DNA from: an uncultured Prevotellaceae bacterium
GTDB lineage: Bacteria; Bacteroidota; Bacteroidia; Bacteroidales; Bacteroidaceae
Direction: 5' to 3'
Length of the DNA: 20,123 bases
NCBI GenBank assembly: GCA_902771155.1
Contig: CACXVS010000053.1
Coordinates: 1-20,123, forward strand
The notes under the pieces were generated by a model, which saw nothing but the letters and a program-made list of their open reading frames with translations, ran no database searches and was not told the DNA's origin. Of this stretch, positions 7,582 through 15,405 are shown piece by piece (positions within the stretch are counted from its first letter, which is position 1; each line of letters opens with the position of its first letter). The translations under genes and the position numbers were made by a program.

Positions 7582-8791
7582 GACGAATCGCTTCTATAGG
7601 ATCCATATTGGCTGCCTTCTGAGCTGGGATATAGCCGAAGAGCACACCGATAAACACACATACCAGGAATGACACATAGATACTCCATGCTGGTACACTC
7701 GACGGCATACCAAAGGAGGACACAAACGTACTGACACCTATTCCGACCAAGACACCTATCAATCCACCTGTCACCGATATCAGCACCGACTCGATGAGGA
7801 ACTGCAGTGAGATGACGGGACCTGTGGCACCTACAGCCATACGCAGACCTATCTCCTTGGTGCGTTCCGTTACCGACACAAGCATAATATTCATAATACC
7901 GATACCAGCCACCAATAGCGAGAAAGCAGCAGCCACTACGAGGATGATCGTCACCGTATCCATCGTACTCGACATGGTCTCCATCATCTCTGCCTGTGAA
8001 CGGATCGTGAAATCGTCTTCAGTTTCTTCCTTCAACTTGTGGTTGTCACGCAGAATCTGCGTAAGTTCCTCAATAGCCGCATCCGACAATTCTTCGGTCA
8101 CTGCCGAACAAACGATACTCGAAAAAAATGTTTGAGCAACAATACGCTTCATCACGGTGGTATAAGGTGCAATAATGACATTATCCTGGTCCATACCCCA
8201 CGAGTTGTAGCCCTTGGCTTTCAACACACCTACTATCCTCATGGGTATGCTCTTAAATCGAATCGTCTTACCCACCGGATCGGTATTCTCGCCAAACAAC
8301 TCCTTTACAATCGTGGCACCCACCACGCACACCTTGGCAGCCTTCTTTATATCCTCCTCGGTAAAACACTCACCCTCCTCAATAGTCCACAAGCGTATGT
8401 CGAGATAGTCAATCGACTCACCATACATCGAAGCATTGGTGTTGTTATTGCCATAGATAGCCTGACCACTGGCAGTAACCTCGGGCGACACTTTGGTGAC
8501 AAAGCGCTTCTCGCGGAGAATGCGCTCATAGTCGGCCATCTTCAGAGTCTGCATACTTGACGGATCCTGGCGCACACCGCCTCGCATATCGGCACCCGGA
8601 CGGATGGTCAGCAGATTGGTTCCCATCGTGGAGAGTTCTGCACGGATACTCTCCTTTGAGCCCTGACCTATTGACATCATGATGATCACTGCTGCCACAC
8701 CGATGATGATACCCAGCATCGACAGGAAGGAGCGCATCTTGTTATTATTGACAGCCTTCAGACTAACCTTAAAAAGATTCAGTAAATTCAT
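7574..8791 (-). CDS. MacB-like ABC transporter permease
   Basis: The 405-residue protein has the MacB/FtsX permease layout. One membrane span near the N-terminus (about 20-42, in SMLGIIIGVAAVIIMMSIGQ) is followed by a large periplasmic MacB core domain (about 45-275). Three further spans lie at about 277-305, 325-355 and 368-392. The cytoplasmic turn ERTKEIGLRMAVGA is diagnostic for the family. The ATPase is a separate protein encoded 5 bases upstream, whereas E. coli MacB is a fusion of both. With the adaptor and TolC-like channel of the same operon it would form a tripartite machine that pushes substrates from the periplasm across the outer membrane. Substrate cannot be read from sequence; macrolides, peptides and lipids are all known for relatives. 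Confidence 0.94.
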   Translation of the reverse strand: MNLLNLFKVSLKAVNNNKMRSFLSMLGIIIGVAAVIIMMSIGQGSKESIRAELSTMGTNLLTIRPGADMRGGVRQDPSSMQTLKMADYERILREKRFVTKVSPEVTASGQAIYGNNNTNASMYGESIDYLDIRLWTIEEGECFTEEDIKKAAKVCVVGATIVKELFGENTDPVGKTIRFKSIPMRIVGVLKAKGYNSWGMDQDNVIIAPYTTVMKRIVAQTFFSSIVCSAVTEELSDAAIEELTQILRDNHKLKEETEDDFTIRSQAEMMETMSSTMDTVTIILVVAAAFSLLVAGIGIMNIMLVSVTERTKEIGLRMAVGATGPVISLQFLIESVLISVTGGLIGVLVGIGVSTFVSSFGMPSSVPAWSIYVSFLVCVFIGVLFGYIPAQKAANMDPIEAIRHE

Positions 8792-8796
8792 ATCGT

Positions 8797-9555
8797 TTAA
8801 TCATCGTTTTGAACGGGCAACTTGGCGAGGGCCTCGGCTGCCGACTTGATATTCGTATTGACAGTGTCCTCCCTGATCTTACCATCACGAAGGTTAATGT
8901 TCCTACTGGCATATTCGGCAATCTCAGGATTGTGGGTCACAAAGATAATCGTATTACCCTGCTTATAAAGTTCTTGAAAGAGCACAAGCATTTCGAATGA
9001 AGTGCGAGTATCCAGATTACCGGTAGCCTCGTCGGCAAGCAATACGGCAGGATCATTTACCAAGGCTCGGGCAATAGCCACACGCTGCATCTGGCCACCC
9101 GACATCTGATTTGACTTGTGGTACATACGATCACCCAGGCCCACAGCTTGCAATGCCTTGATAGCCTTCTCACGGCGCTCGGCAGCCGATATCTCCGAGT
9201 TATACATCAGGGGCAACTCCACATTCTCCAGTGCTGTCGTCTTCGGCAACAGATTGTAATTCTGGAACACGAAGCCGATCTTACGGTTACGCAGTCGGGC
9301 GCGCTGAGTCTTCGACATGGTACGCACACTGATGCCATCCAGGAAGTACTCTCCACTGGTGGGCGTGTCGAGACATCCCAATTGGTTCAGCAGTGTCGAT
9401 TTGCCGGAGCCGGAGGTACCCTGAATAGTGACAAACTCTCCCTCATAGATTTTGAACGAGACACCACGCAGTGCCTTCACCGTCTCAGAACCTACCTGAA
9501 AGTAGCGTTTTACATTCTGCAGCTCAATGACGACCTTTCTATTGTCTTCTGCCAT
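8797..9555 (-). CDS. MacB/LolD-like ABC transporter ATPase
   Basis: A complete 252-residue ABC ATPase. It shows Walker [10 protein letters not shown] (residues 46-54), a Q-loop at VFQNYNLLP, the signature [15 protein letters not shown], Walker [13 protein letters not shown] and the switch His in FVTHN. The frame is open further upstream, but I take the ATG at 9555 because a strong Shine-Dalgarno (AAAGGAGA) sits just before it and the earlier stretch overlaps the adaptor gene. It powers the neighbouring permease, whose gene starts 5 bases after this stop. The 4-base gap after the adaptor stop argues for one transcript. The family assignment to MacB-type (mechanotransmission) transporters rests on both sequence and neighbours. 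Confidence 0.95.
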   Translation of the reverse strand: MAEDNRKVVIELQNVKRYFQVGSETVKALRGVSFKIYEGEFVTIQGTSGSGKSTLLNQLGCLDTPTSGEYFLDGISVRTMSKTQRARLRNRKIGFVFQNYNLLPKTTALENVELPLMYNSEISAAERREKAIKALQAVGLGDRMYHKSNQMSGGQMQRVAIARALVNDPAVLLADEATGNLDTRTSFEMLVLFQELYKQGNTIIFVTHNPEIAEYASRNINLRDGKIREDTVNTNIKSAAEALAKLPVQNDD

Positions 9556-9559
9556 ATTC

Positions 9560-10780
9560 TTATCTCCTTTGCTGGGCACCGCCACCTTGGCCGCTCTGTC
9601 CGCTCCTGTTATTATTGTTTCTTGGACGTGGCATGAAAGGATTACCTGCCTGTTGCTCAGGCATCGCCATTTCACCGCCACTGATATTAAAGTCTGTCAG
9701 TATCTCCGTTCCTGCGGCAATGCCACCAGTAATCTCAGTCATCACACCATTGCTGGTGCCAATTTCCACTTTATGGGCCTTAAACACATGACCTTCCTTT
9801 GTCCAGAGCTTGTGGTCGCCTTCACAGTCGGCAATACTCTCTCCCTTCTGCAGGAAAGCCTCGTTAGGCTGGAAACGCAAAGCCTTTGCAGGTACAGCCA
9901 GGACATTATTTTTCTCCATTGTAAAAATGGTGACGTTAGCTGTCAATCCTGGCTTCAGTTTCAGGTCGGCATTAGGAGCTGAAATCACCACCTCATAAGT
10001 CACCACATTACTCTCAGTGGTAGCTTCCTGTCGCACCTGTGTCACAGCACCTTCAAACGTATCATCAGGGAAAGCGTCAACGGTGAATGTCACTCGCTGT
10101 CCTTCTTTCACGCCACCAATGTCTGCCTCGTCGATATCGGCAATCACACGCATGTCTGTCAAGTCCTGGGCTATTACAAAGAGCTCTGGGGTATTGAACG
10201 ATGCGGCCACTGTCTGACCCTCCTCTACTGCCTTTGAAAGAATCACACCATCGATAGGCGATGTAATCGTGGCATAGCCCAAGTTCGTCTGCGCCTTCTG
10301 TACACTCTCACGAGAAGTATTCACCTGTTCTTTAGCCTTCAAATAAGAGAGTTGTGCATTCTCGAATTCATCAGCACTGACCAGTCCTTTATCATAGAGG
10401 GTCTTATACCTGTTGAAATTGGATAATTCATATGCTGCGGTACTCTGAGCACTCGACAGGTTCGCCTTGGCTGTATTCAGTTCACTGATCAGGTTCGTAC
10501 GATCGAGTTCAGCAATGACCTGCCCCTTCTTCACCACGGAATTGTAATCGACATAGAGCTTAGACACGATACCGGACACCTGTGTACCCACTGTCACCGA
10601 TGTTACAGGTTCGATGGTTCCCGTTGCCGTAATACTGGTCTGGATATTTGTATTTTCAACCTTGGCGGTATCAAACGACACCTTCTCTTCTTTCTTTCCA
10701 CCCCTAAGGAGTAACCATGCGATGATCAGCACAGCGACTACACCAATACCAATCCATCCTTTCTTACTAATCTTCTTCAT
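9560..10780 (-). CDS. MacA-like periplasmic adaptor (membrane fusion protein) of the efflux pump
   Basis: The 406-residue adaptor has a single N-terminal membrane anchor (about 9-26, WIGIGVVAVLIIAWLLL). The half-lipoyl motif (TGTIEPVTSVTVGTQVSGIV) is followed by an alpha-helical hairpin (about 95-160). The second lipoyl half (SPIDGVILSKAVEEGQTVAA) and the beta-barrel and membrane-proximal domains come next. The last 30 or so residues are a low-complexity Asn/Gln/Gly/Arg tail. Such proteins bridge the inner-membrane permease and the outer-membrane channel. The gene starts 5 bases after the TolC-like gene and ends 4 bases before the ATPase gene. The match to the MacA/HlyD family is clear; the tail is of unknown use. 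Confidence 0.94.
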   Translation of the reverse strand: MKKISKKGWIGIGVVAVLIIAWLLLRGGKKEEKVSFDTAKVENTNIQTSITATGTIEPVTSVTVGTQVSGIVSKLYVDYNSVVKKGQVIAELDRTNLISELNTAKANLSSAQSTAAYELSNFNRYKTLYDKGLVSADEFENAQLSYLKAKEQVNTSRESVQKAQTNLGYATITSPIDGVILSKAVEEGQTVAASFNTPELFVIAQDLTDMRVIADIDEADIGGVKEGQRVTFTVDAFPDDTFEGAVTQVRQEATTESNVVTYEVVISAPNADLKLKPGLTANVTIFTMEKNNVLAVPAKALRFQPNEAFLQKGESIADCEGDHKLWTKEGHVFKAHKVEIGTSNGVMTEITGGIAAGTEILTDFNISGGEMAMPEQQAGNPFMPRPRNNNNRSGQSGQGGGAQQRR

Positions 10781-10785
10781 ATTTT

Positions 10786-12126
10786 CTATTGTAATGATTT
10801 GCCTTGATAAAAATTCAGCATCTGCTGGTTATAAATAGCCAGATACTTCGACTGCAACTGGCTCTGTTGGGCCGACAGCAGTTTGTCCTTGCCCGTCATC
10901 AACTCTACAATGTTCTTCAACCCCAGGCGGAACTGCTCCGACAGAAGGTCATAGCTCTGCTGTGCACTCTCCACACTGCTTTTGGCAGCTTGATACTTCT
11001 GCTGGTTAGTCCAAGCATTCAGCCAATACTGCTGAATGTCTGAATAGAGGGTCTTTTGCTGATCCTGTAAGTCGAGTTGAGCCTGCAGCTGCTGGATCTT
11101 CGCCTTATTCACAGAGGTCTTGGTAGATCGGCCATCATAGATGGGCATGGTCACTCCGAGTCCCAACGACGAGTTCATATTACTCTTCATCTGCGCCCCC
11201 CAGCCAGTACCGCTCAGGGAGTTTGTCGAGGTGGTCACCCCACCTGTCAGATTTACACTTGGCATCCACCCGGCCTTGGCCAGCGACACATTGATACCAC
11301 TGCTCTTGATGGCCAACTGCGAGCGTTCAATCTCCGGACGGGTCATCAGGGCTTGTTCGTAAACTGTCTGCAAAGCGGGAATCTCTGCCAGCACCAAGTC
11401 GTCTCCAATCGTCGGAATAGCCACGTCAAACTGTTCCTCGTCAGTAATCTCCAACAATTGCTTCAGTTGGAGTTTGTAGTTCATCAATTGACTCTTTGCC
11501 TCCACAATTGCATATTCATCGTTGGCGCGTTGGGCTGAGAGTTGGGCAAGATCCGCCTTTGACATCTTACCAACGCTGACCATCTCTTGTCCACGCTCTT
11601 CATTCTTCAGACTCGTTTCAAGCGTCTGTTCACTCACTTTCACACTCTCATCGAGGTAAAGTATCTGCGCGTAAATCTGGGCAATTCGCTCTTGGATGGA
11701 GTTGGCAGTCTCTTGTGTAGAGAGTTCTGCCTGCTCCTCCGAGAGCTGGTCAAGTTTAATGGTATTAATATTGCGGTTACCGTTCCACACGGTCCACTGT
11801 CCGCTCAGAGAGTAAGAACCGTTGTACGAGGTCTTATCGACCTTCGTATTCACCGTTCCGTTCGACACATACGACATTCCCGCATCTTTCCACGGCTGGT
11901 AGCCGAGACTCTGATTGGTCGATGCACTCAGTGTTGGCAGCAAAGCTGCCTTGGCACCTTTCAGATCCTCCGTCGCACTCTGTTTCTGTAGTTTCGACTT
12001 CTGGAGGGTAATGTTGTTCTCCATTGCATAATCAATGCAATCCTGAAGTGTCCATAATTTCTGGGCACTCAGGCTGACGGATCCTGAAACCATCAGGCCC
12101 GTCAATAATAAAGTCCTTATCTTCAT
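10786..12126 (-). CDS. TolC-like outer membrane efflux channel
   Basis: About 446 residues, first gene of the pump operon. The signal peptide is MKIRTLLLTGLMVSGSVSLS with cleavage after SA. The mature part begins LWTLQDCIDYAMENNITLQK, the hallmark start of Bacteroidetes outer-membrane efflux proteins. The two halves (about 25-230 and 235-440) each carry long Gln/Ala-rich helices that form the periplasmic tunnel, as in the TolC duplication. I chose the ATG at 12126 because the earlier open frame covers the promoter and lacks a signal peptide. It would trimerise in the outer membrane and dock with the MacA-like adaptor encoded directly downstream. Confidence 0.93.
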   Translation of the reverse strand: MKIRTLLLTGLMVSGSVSLSAQKLWTLQDCIDYAMENNITLQKSKLQKQSATEDLKGAKAALLPTLSASTNQSLGYQPWKDAGMSYVSNGTVNTKVDKTSYNGSYSLSGQWTVWNGNRNINTIKLDQLSEEQAELSTQETANSIQERIAQIYAQILYLDESVKVSEQTLETSLKNEERGQEMVSVGKMSKADLAQLSAQRANDEYAIVEAKSQLMNYKLQLKQLLEITDEEQFDVAIPTIGDDLVLAEIPALQTVYEQALMTRPEIERSQLAIKSSGINVSLAKAGWMPSVNLTGGVTTSTNSLSGTGWGAQMKSNMNSSLGLGVTMPIYDGRSTKTSVNKAKIQQLQAQLDLQDQQKTLYSDIQQYWLNAWTNQQKYQAAKSSVESAQQSYDLLSEQFRLGLKNIVELMTGKDKLLSAQQSQLQSKYLAIYNQQMLNFYQGKSLQ

Positions 12127-12165
12127 ATTTCTATACTTCCGTCGAATTCTGTTCGATTTCGTTGG

Positions 12166-12196
12166 CAAAGATAGGCTTTTTATTTGAAATGGCAAA
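12166..12196 (-). promoter_or_regulatory. Bacteroidetes-type promoter of the efflux and two-component operon
   Basis: On the minus strand, TTTG (12196-12193) is followed by 19 bases and then TATCTTTG (12173-12166), an exact fit to the Bacteroidetes consensus. The leader before the ATG at 12126 is about 35 bases. No operator repeat for the LytTR regulator could be singled out nearby. Confidence 0.8.
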
Positions 12197-12207
12197 AAGA
12201 AATAGAC

Positions 12208-12236
12208 AAAAAATGTCAGTTAGTAGATTTTAACTG
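12208..12236 (-). terminator. Weak candidate terminator after the DUF6377-type regulator gene
   Basis: On the minus strand CAGTTA and TAACTG form a 6-base-pair stem with an 8-base loop, followed by a T run. The stem is short and AT-rich, so termination would be weak. It lies between the regulator stop at 12280 and the efflux promoter. Confidence 0.4.
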
Positions 12237-12279
12237 GCAACTCTTCGACAAAATTCCGTCTTGTTAAAAAGTGATTAAC

Positions 12280-13944
12280 CTATTGTATCAAGCCCAACTG
12301 CTTAACTCTCCGTTCAAAACTCTCACGGTTGTCAACAGCACCGTTCTTGATACGGGCACGGTAGTTATAAATGGTGTTCACCGAGTAGTGAAGGAACTCG
12401 GCAATCTTCGAGGAATCTTCAATACCCAGTCGAATCAGGGCGAAGATACGTATTTCTGTCGTCAGCCGATTCTCCTCCTTAGGATGCACCTGGGTATCCG
12501 ACTGCAACAGGGCATTGAAATCATCGACGAAGTTAGGGAACAAGTGCAGGAACACCGAGTCGAAGTTCTGGTAGAGTTCCTCCAGCTCCTTCTCCTTCAA
12601 TTCCGTTGATTTCGAGATCTGGAACAGTTCGTCGAGCTCCTTGTTCTTCATCTTCTTGTTCACCATCTTGCGGTAGTTGTCAATCTTATCGATATACTGC
12701 GAACAGAGACTCATAAACCGTCCGATATACTCTTCCTTCACCCTATTGGTCTCTGAGAGTTGGGAGTTAAGGGTTGACAACTCTGCATTAAGCGTCGAGA
12801 GTTCTTCTGTCTGGGAAGCCAGTTGACGGTTTGCTGCAGCCAACTCCTCATTGGAGGTCTTCAGGTCATTACGCGCCATGTCGAGCTGACGGTTCCTACG
12901 ATGGAGGAAGAAGAGCACGCCCAACAGCAGAACAGCAAGAATGCTCACCACGAAAATCGATGTACGAAGCACCTTGGTGTTATGGTCCACCGCTCCCTGA
13001 TAGTTCTTCTCAATCACGTTCAGGATGGGGGTAATCTGCCAGGAGCGCATACGGGTGTTGAAACGGTTGTTGCAATCCCAGGTAAAACGGATATAGCGGT
13101 ACGAACGGTCGAGGTCGCCATCTGCGTTGAGCTGTTCTGCCAATGCAAGGAGCGAAGCCTGATCCATCACGGCATGCTTCACGTCGCTCAGGGCCGACTG
13201 TGCCAGCCAATAGCGCATATCATCTTCAGAATCACTGCTCATCCAACGGTAATAGCAGGCTATGGCATAGTCACGACTATCCGGATTAAGGCGCTTCAGC
13301 CATTGGTCGCTCAACTTCTGAGCCTCCTCCAATTGCTGACGCCCCTTCAACTCCTGAATCCTGTACATCAGGTAGTCTTGCCCCTGATGGTCGATGATAG
13401 CGAAAAGCGAGTCGCGATACAGGCGCTGACGATTGAAATAATCATCCTTCATGGAAGGGATGTTGGAGTAATACCCCAACTCGCCATAGACGTGCATCTG
13501 TGATTGATAGTAGTTGCGAAGCCCGGCACTGTCGAGCTGACTCTTGTCGATGTCCCTTAGGAAAGCCAATGCCTCATTATAATAGCCAACTGTAGAACAC
13601 TGAAACGCCTTCAATGCCCGGCAATTACCTACCAGAGCCGCCTTTCCCTGCTGTTCTGCCCACTGCTCTGCCTCGTTAAGGTAATACAGGGCCGAGTCGT
13701 TCATAAACGACTTGTAGAGTTCGTAGAGCCTGAAAGCCTTCTCGTATTTCTCCACAGACTGACTGGCGTGGACATACTGAAGTCTCGTATCCTCAATCTG
13801 ACGTTCATACTGCTCAACAGTCTTGGGCGACTGTTCGATAGCATCGTCTATCTGATTGAGGATAGCCTGCGAGTCGTTCTCTTGTGCACTTGAGAAGACT
13901 ACAGAAGTGAAGAATAATCCACTAAGTAGTAGTCTGCTGATCAC
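12280..13944 (-). CDS. Membrane-spanning DUF6377-type regulator with TPR-like periplasmic part and C-terminal HTH
   Basis: The 554-residue protein starts at a GTG (13944); no in-frame ATG gives a better signal peptide. Residues 1-20 (ISRLLLSGLFFTSVVFSSA) are a signal sequence. A helical TPR-like region covers about 30-310, one membrane span lies at about 326-347, and a coiled coil (DLKTSNEELAAANRQLASQ and onward) at about 350-402. The C-terminal cytoplasmic part has a region like DUF6377 (EEYIGRFMSLCSQYIDKIDN) and a helix-turn-helix-like end (IRLGIEDSSKIAEFLHYSVN, TIYNYRARIK, about 505-540). The design suggests an envelope signal passed straight to DNA by one protein. It starts 5 bases after the DUF2795 gene, so the two are coupled. 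Regulated genes are unknown; the efflux operon just downstream is a candidate by proximity only. Confidence 0.88.
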   Translation of the reverse strand: MISRLLLSGLFFTSVVFSSAQENDSQAILNQIDDAIEQSPKTVEQYERQIEDTRLQYVHASQSVEKYEKAFRLYELYKSFMNDSALYYLNEAEQWAEQQGKAALVGNCRALKAFQCSTVGYYNEALAFLRDIDKSQLDSAGLRNYYQSQMHVYGELGYYSNIPSMKDDYFNRQRLYRDSLFAIIDHQGQDYLMYRIQELKGRQQLEEAQKLSDQWLKRLNPDSRDYAIACYYRWMSSDSEDDMRYWLAQSALSDVKHAVMDQASLLALAEQLNADGDLDRSYRYIRFTWDCNNRFNTRMRSWQITPILNVIEKNYQGAVDHNTKVLRTSIFVVSILAVLLLGVLFFLHRRNRQLDMARNDLKTSNEELAAANRQLASQTEELSTLNAELSTLNSQLSETNRVKEEYIGRFMSLCSQYIDKIDNYRKMVNKKMKNKELDELFQISKSTELKEKELEELYQNFDSVFLHLFPNFVDDFNALLQSDTQVHPKEENRLTTEIRIFALIRLGIEDSSKIAEFLHYSVNTIYNYRARIKNGAVDNRESFERRVKQLGLIQ

Positions 13945-13949
13945 TAATC

Positions 13950-14171
13950 TTAATACTCATCCTCGTTGAAGAGGAAATCTTCTTTCGTGGGATAGTCGGG
14001 CCAGATGTCCTCGATGCTCTCATAAACATCGCCCTCATCCTCTATCTCTTGTAAGTTCTCAAGCACCTCTAAGGGAGCTCCCGAACGTATAGCATAGTCG
14101 ATTAACTCGTCCTTGGTTGCGGGCCAAGGTGCGTCCTCCAATTTTGAAGCTAATTCTAGTGTCCAATACAT
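13950..14171 (-). CDS. Small acidic DUF2795-family protein
   Basis: The 73-residue protein begins MYWTLELASKLEDAPWPATK and contains ELIDYAIRSGAPLEVLENLQ, the core pattern of DUF2795. It ends in a very acidic tail (FLFNEDEY). The frame is open 15 codons further upstream, but that stretch covers the leader and adjoins the promoter, so the ATG at 14171 is preferred. DUF2795 proteins are short and common in Bacteroidetes, and have no established function. The gene heads a two-gene unit with the DUF6377-type regulator, which makes a regulatory or stress role conceivable but unproven. Confidence 0.88.
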   Translation of the reverse strand: MYWTLELASKLEDAPWPATKDELIDYAIRSGAPLEVLENLQEIEDEGDVYESIEDIWPDYPTKEDFLFNEDEY

Positions 14172-14213
14172 ATTCTTTTGTCTTAGTTTTATACTCGGTT
14201 TCAAATTTGGGCG

Positions 14214-14244
14214 CAAAAGTAATCATTTATTTCCTATCTACAAA
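14214..14244 (-). promoter_or_regulatory. Bacteroidetes-type promoter of the DUF2795/DUF6377 pair
   Basis: On the minus strand, TTTG (14244-14241) is followed by 19 bases and then TACTTTTG (14221-14214), an exact consensus fit. The upstream box lies inside the last codons of the adenosyltransferase gene. This marks the boundary between two transcription units that have no room for a terminator. Confidence 0.75.
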
Positions 14245-14797
14245 CATTTTGCCAGACAATTTCGCATTTATTTTCGTTAAAATTTATTATTTTGGCCAAA
14301 ACGAAAAGATAGTCGCTCAATCTGTTCACGTATTGCTGTGTTTCCTGACTTATCTGCGCAACCTCCGAGAGGGCCACAATCCGCCGTTCGGCACGTCGGC
14401 AAACGGTCCTGCACACATGGGCCTGGGCTGCGGCCTGAGTGCCTCCTGGCAAGATGAATCCCTGGCGCTCGGGCAGCAGTTTCATCATCCTGTCCACCTC
14501 CTTCTCCAGCAGTTCTATCTCGCCCTCAGGCAACTTGGCTGAATCGTAAAGTGGTGTCTGACTCTGATCGGTCGCCAGATTGGTGCACACATTAAACAGG
14601 TTGTTCTGGATACGGATGATCATCGCCTTGTCGTCGCCATCGGGCAACAGCGCAGCCAACAGCCCCAGATGCGAGCTCAACTCATCCACCGTACCGTAAG
14701 CCTCCAACCGCTCACAGGCCTTACTCACACGGAAACCGCCGATAATACTCGTCTGTCCCTTGTCACCCGTTCGGGTATATACCTTCGTAATCTTCAT
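14234..14797 (-). CDS. PduO-type cob(I)alamin adenosyltransferase
   Basis: The 187-residue protein transfers the adenosyl group of ATP to cob(I)alamin, giving coenzyme B12. The PduO/MMAB family shows in the ATP-binding N-terminus VYTRTGDKGQTSIIGG (residues 6-21). It also shows in GTVDELSSHLG (about 35-45), IQNNLFNVCTNLATD, FILPGGTQAAAQAHVCRTVC and RRAERRIVAL, which carries the conserved arginines. Length is normal for the family. AAGGGA sits a few bases before the ATG at 14797, and the gene follows the conserved hypothetical gene by 15 bases. Bacteroidetes use the cofactor chiefly in methylmalonyl-CoA mutase for succinate/propionate interconversion. No B12 riboswitch was recognised upstream. 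Confidence 0.95.
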   Translation of the reverse strand: MKITKVYTRTGDKGQTSIIGGFRVSKACERLEAYGTVDELSSHLGLLAALLPDGDDKAMIIRIQNNLFNVCTNLATDQSQTPLYDSAKLPEGEIELLEKEVDRMMKLLPERQGFILPGGTQAAAQAHVCRTVCRRAERRIVALSEVAQISQETQQYVNRLSDYLFVLAKIINFNENKCEIVWQNVCR

Positions 14798-14812
14798 AAT
14801 CCCTTGCTTAAG

Positions 14813-15340
14813 TTAGAAGTTAATGATATAGTTTTGCTTATGCCTTTTCAAGTCGAACATCACGATGCCGCAATAGTAAAGGTCGAACGTCACGCCGGTG
14901 TGCTCGTCGCTGACCACCTCCTGCCAAAGCGCCTTCTCCCGGCGGATATTCTCCAGGATCAGGACAGAGCGCTCGCTTACCTTATTATATATATCGGCCA
15001 ACCTGTGGCGACTGTCGCCTTCCAGTTTCAGGAGTATCAGGTCTGCATGGTCTGCATCCGCCTGTAACCTGGCGGCCTGGCATCCGGCCTGCAGATACGC
15101 CTGGTAGCCATCGCTCACGATCACCTCCGGCTGCAACCAGTTGGCGATTCTGAAATAGAGGAGCCCCAGTTTCCTGGTCAGCCAGTCGTCACCGCCCCCG
15201 AGACTTTTGTACTGATAGTAGGGCTCATGCTCATTGATGACATACCGCACGAACCCGTAGTCCGTCGGCGACTGAATGCCGAATCCCCTGCAGTGCCCTA
15301 TCCGGCTCAGCCAAACGAAAACATGCCACCATCTTTGCAT
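14813..15340 (-). CDS. Conserved Bacteroidetes hypothetical protein, possibly a degenerate methyltransferase fold
   Basis: About 175 residues. The opening (WLSRIGHCRGFGIQSPTDYG then FVRYVINEHEPYY) and the end (GVTFDLYYCGIVMFDLKRHK then QNYIINF) look like a family I recall from many Bacteroidetes, which carries no assigned function. A middle stretch (VIVSDG, LILLKLEGDS, SVLILENI) resembles the alternating strands of a Rossmann-like methyltransferase, but no glycine-rich SAM motif is seen. The in-frame ATG at 15358 lies upstream of and within a promoter-like TATCTTTG. I therefore start at the ATG at 15340, which gives MQRWWHVFVWLSRIG. It is coupled to the adenosyltransferase gene, 15 bases downstream. 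Confidence 0.82.
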   Translation of the reverse strand: MQRWWHVFVWLSRIGHCRGFGIQSPTDYGFVRYVINEHEPYYQYKSLGGGDDWLTRKLGLLYFRIANWLQPEVIVSDGYQAYLQAGCQAARLQADADHADLILLKLEGDSRHRLADIYNKVSERSVLILENIRREKALWQEVVSDEHTGVTFDLYYCGIVMFDLKRHKQNYIINF

Positions 15341-15347
15341 TCTGCTG

Positions 15348-15355
15348 CAAAGATA
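15348..15355 (-). promoter_or_regulatory. Promoter -7 box ahead of the hypothetical/adenosyltransferase pair
   Basis: TATCTTTG on the minus strand matches TAnnTTTG. No TTTG lies at the usual 19-base distance, because that position falls in the terminator stem at 15371-15392. Only about 7 bases separate the box from the ATG at 15340, so the transcript would be leaderless or nearly so. Confidence 0.5.
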
Positions 15356-15370
15356 CACAAAAAATAAAAA

Positions 15371-15392
15371 ATCCCCGCTGGTTGGCGGGGAT
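15371..15392. terminator. Strong bidirectional terminator hairpin
   Basis: ATCCCCGC and GCGGGGAT form a perfect 8-base-pair GC-rich stem around the loop TGGTTG. There is an A run on the left and a T run on the right, so it can end transcription in both directions. It follows the stop of the surface-protein gene at 15406 by a few bases. Confidence 0.9.
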
Positions 15393-15405
15393 TTTTTTAT
15401 GATAT

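Noticed and set aside
9556..9681. Upstream extension of the ABC ATPase frame by 42 codons
   Set aside because: It overlaps the end of the adaptor gene, has no ABC-like residues, and a strong ribosome site precedes the ATG at 9555.
11077..11538. Plus-strand open frame of 153 codons opposite the TolC-like gene
   Set aside because: Overlaps a clear outer-membrane channel gene on the other strand; the His/Leu/Arg-rich product has no recognisable motif.
12127..12195. Upstream extension of the TolC-like frame by 23 codons
   Set aside because: It would run through the consensus promoter at 12166-12196 and bury the signal peptide.
12823..13503. Long plus-strand open frame (226 codons) inside the DUF6377-type gene
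   Set aside because: Antisense to a well-supported coding frame; composition is that of a shadow frame and no promoter or family motif is present.
14798..14812. B12 riboswitch ahead of the adenosyltransferase gene
   Set aside because: Only 15 bases separate it from the upstream gene, and the region before that gene is also too short for a cobalamin aptamer.
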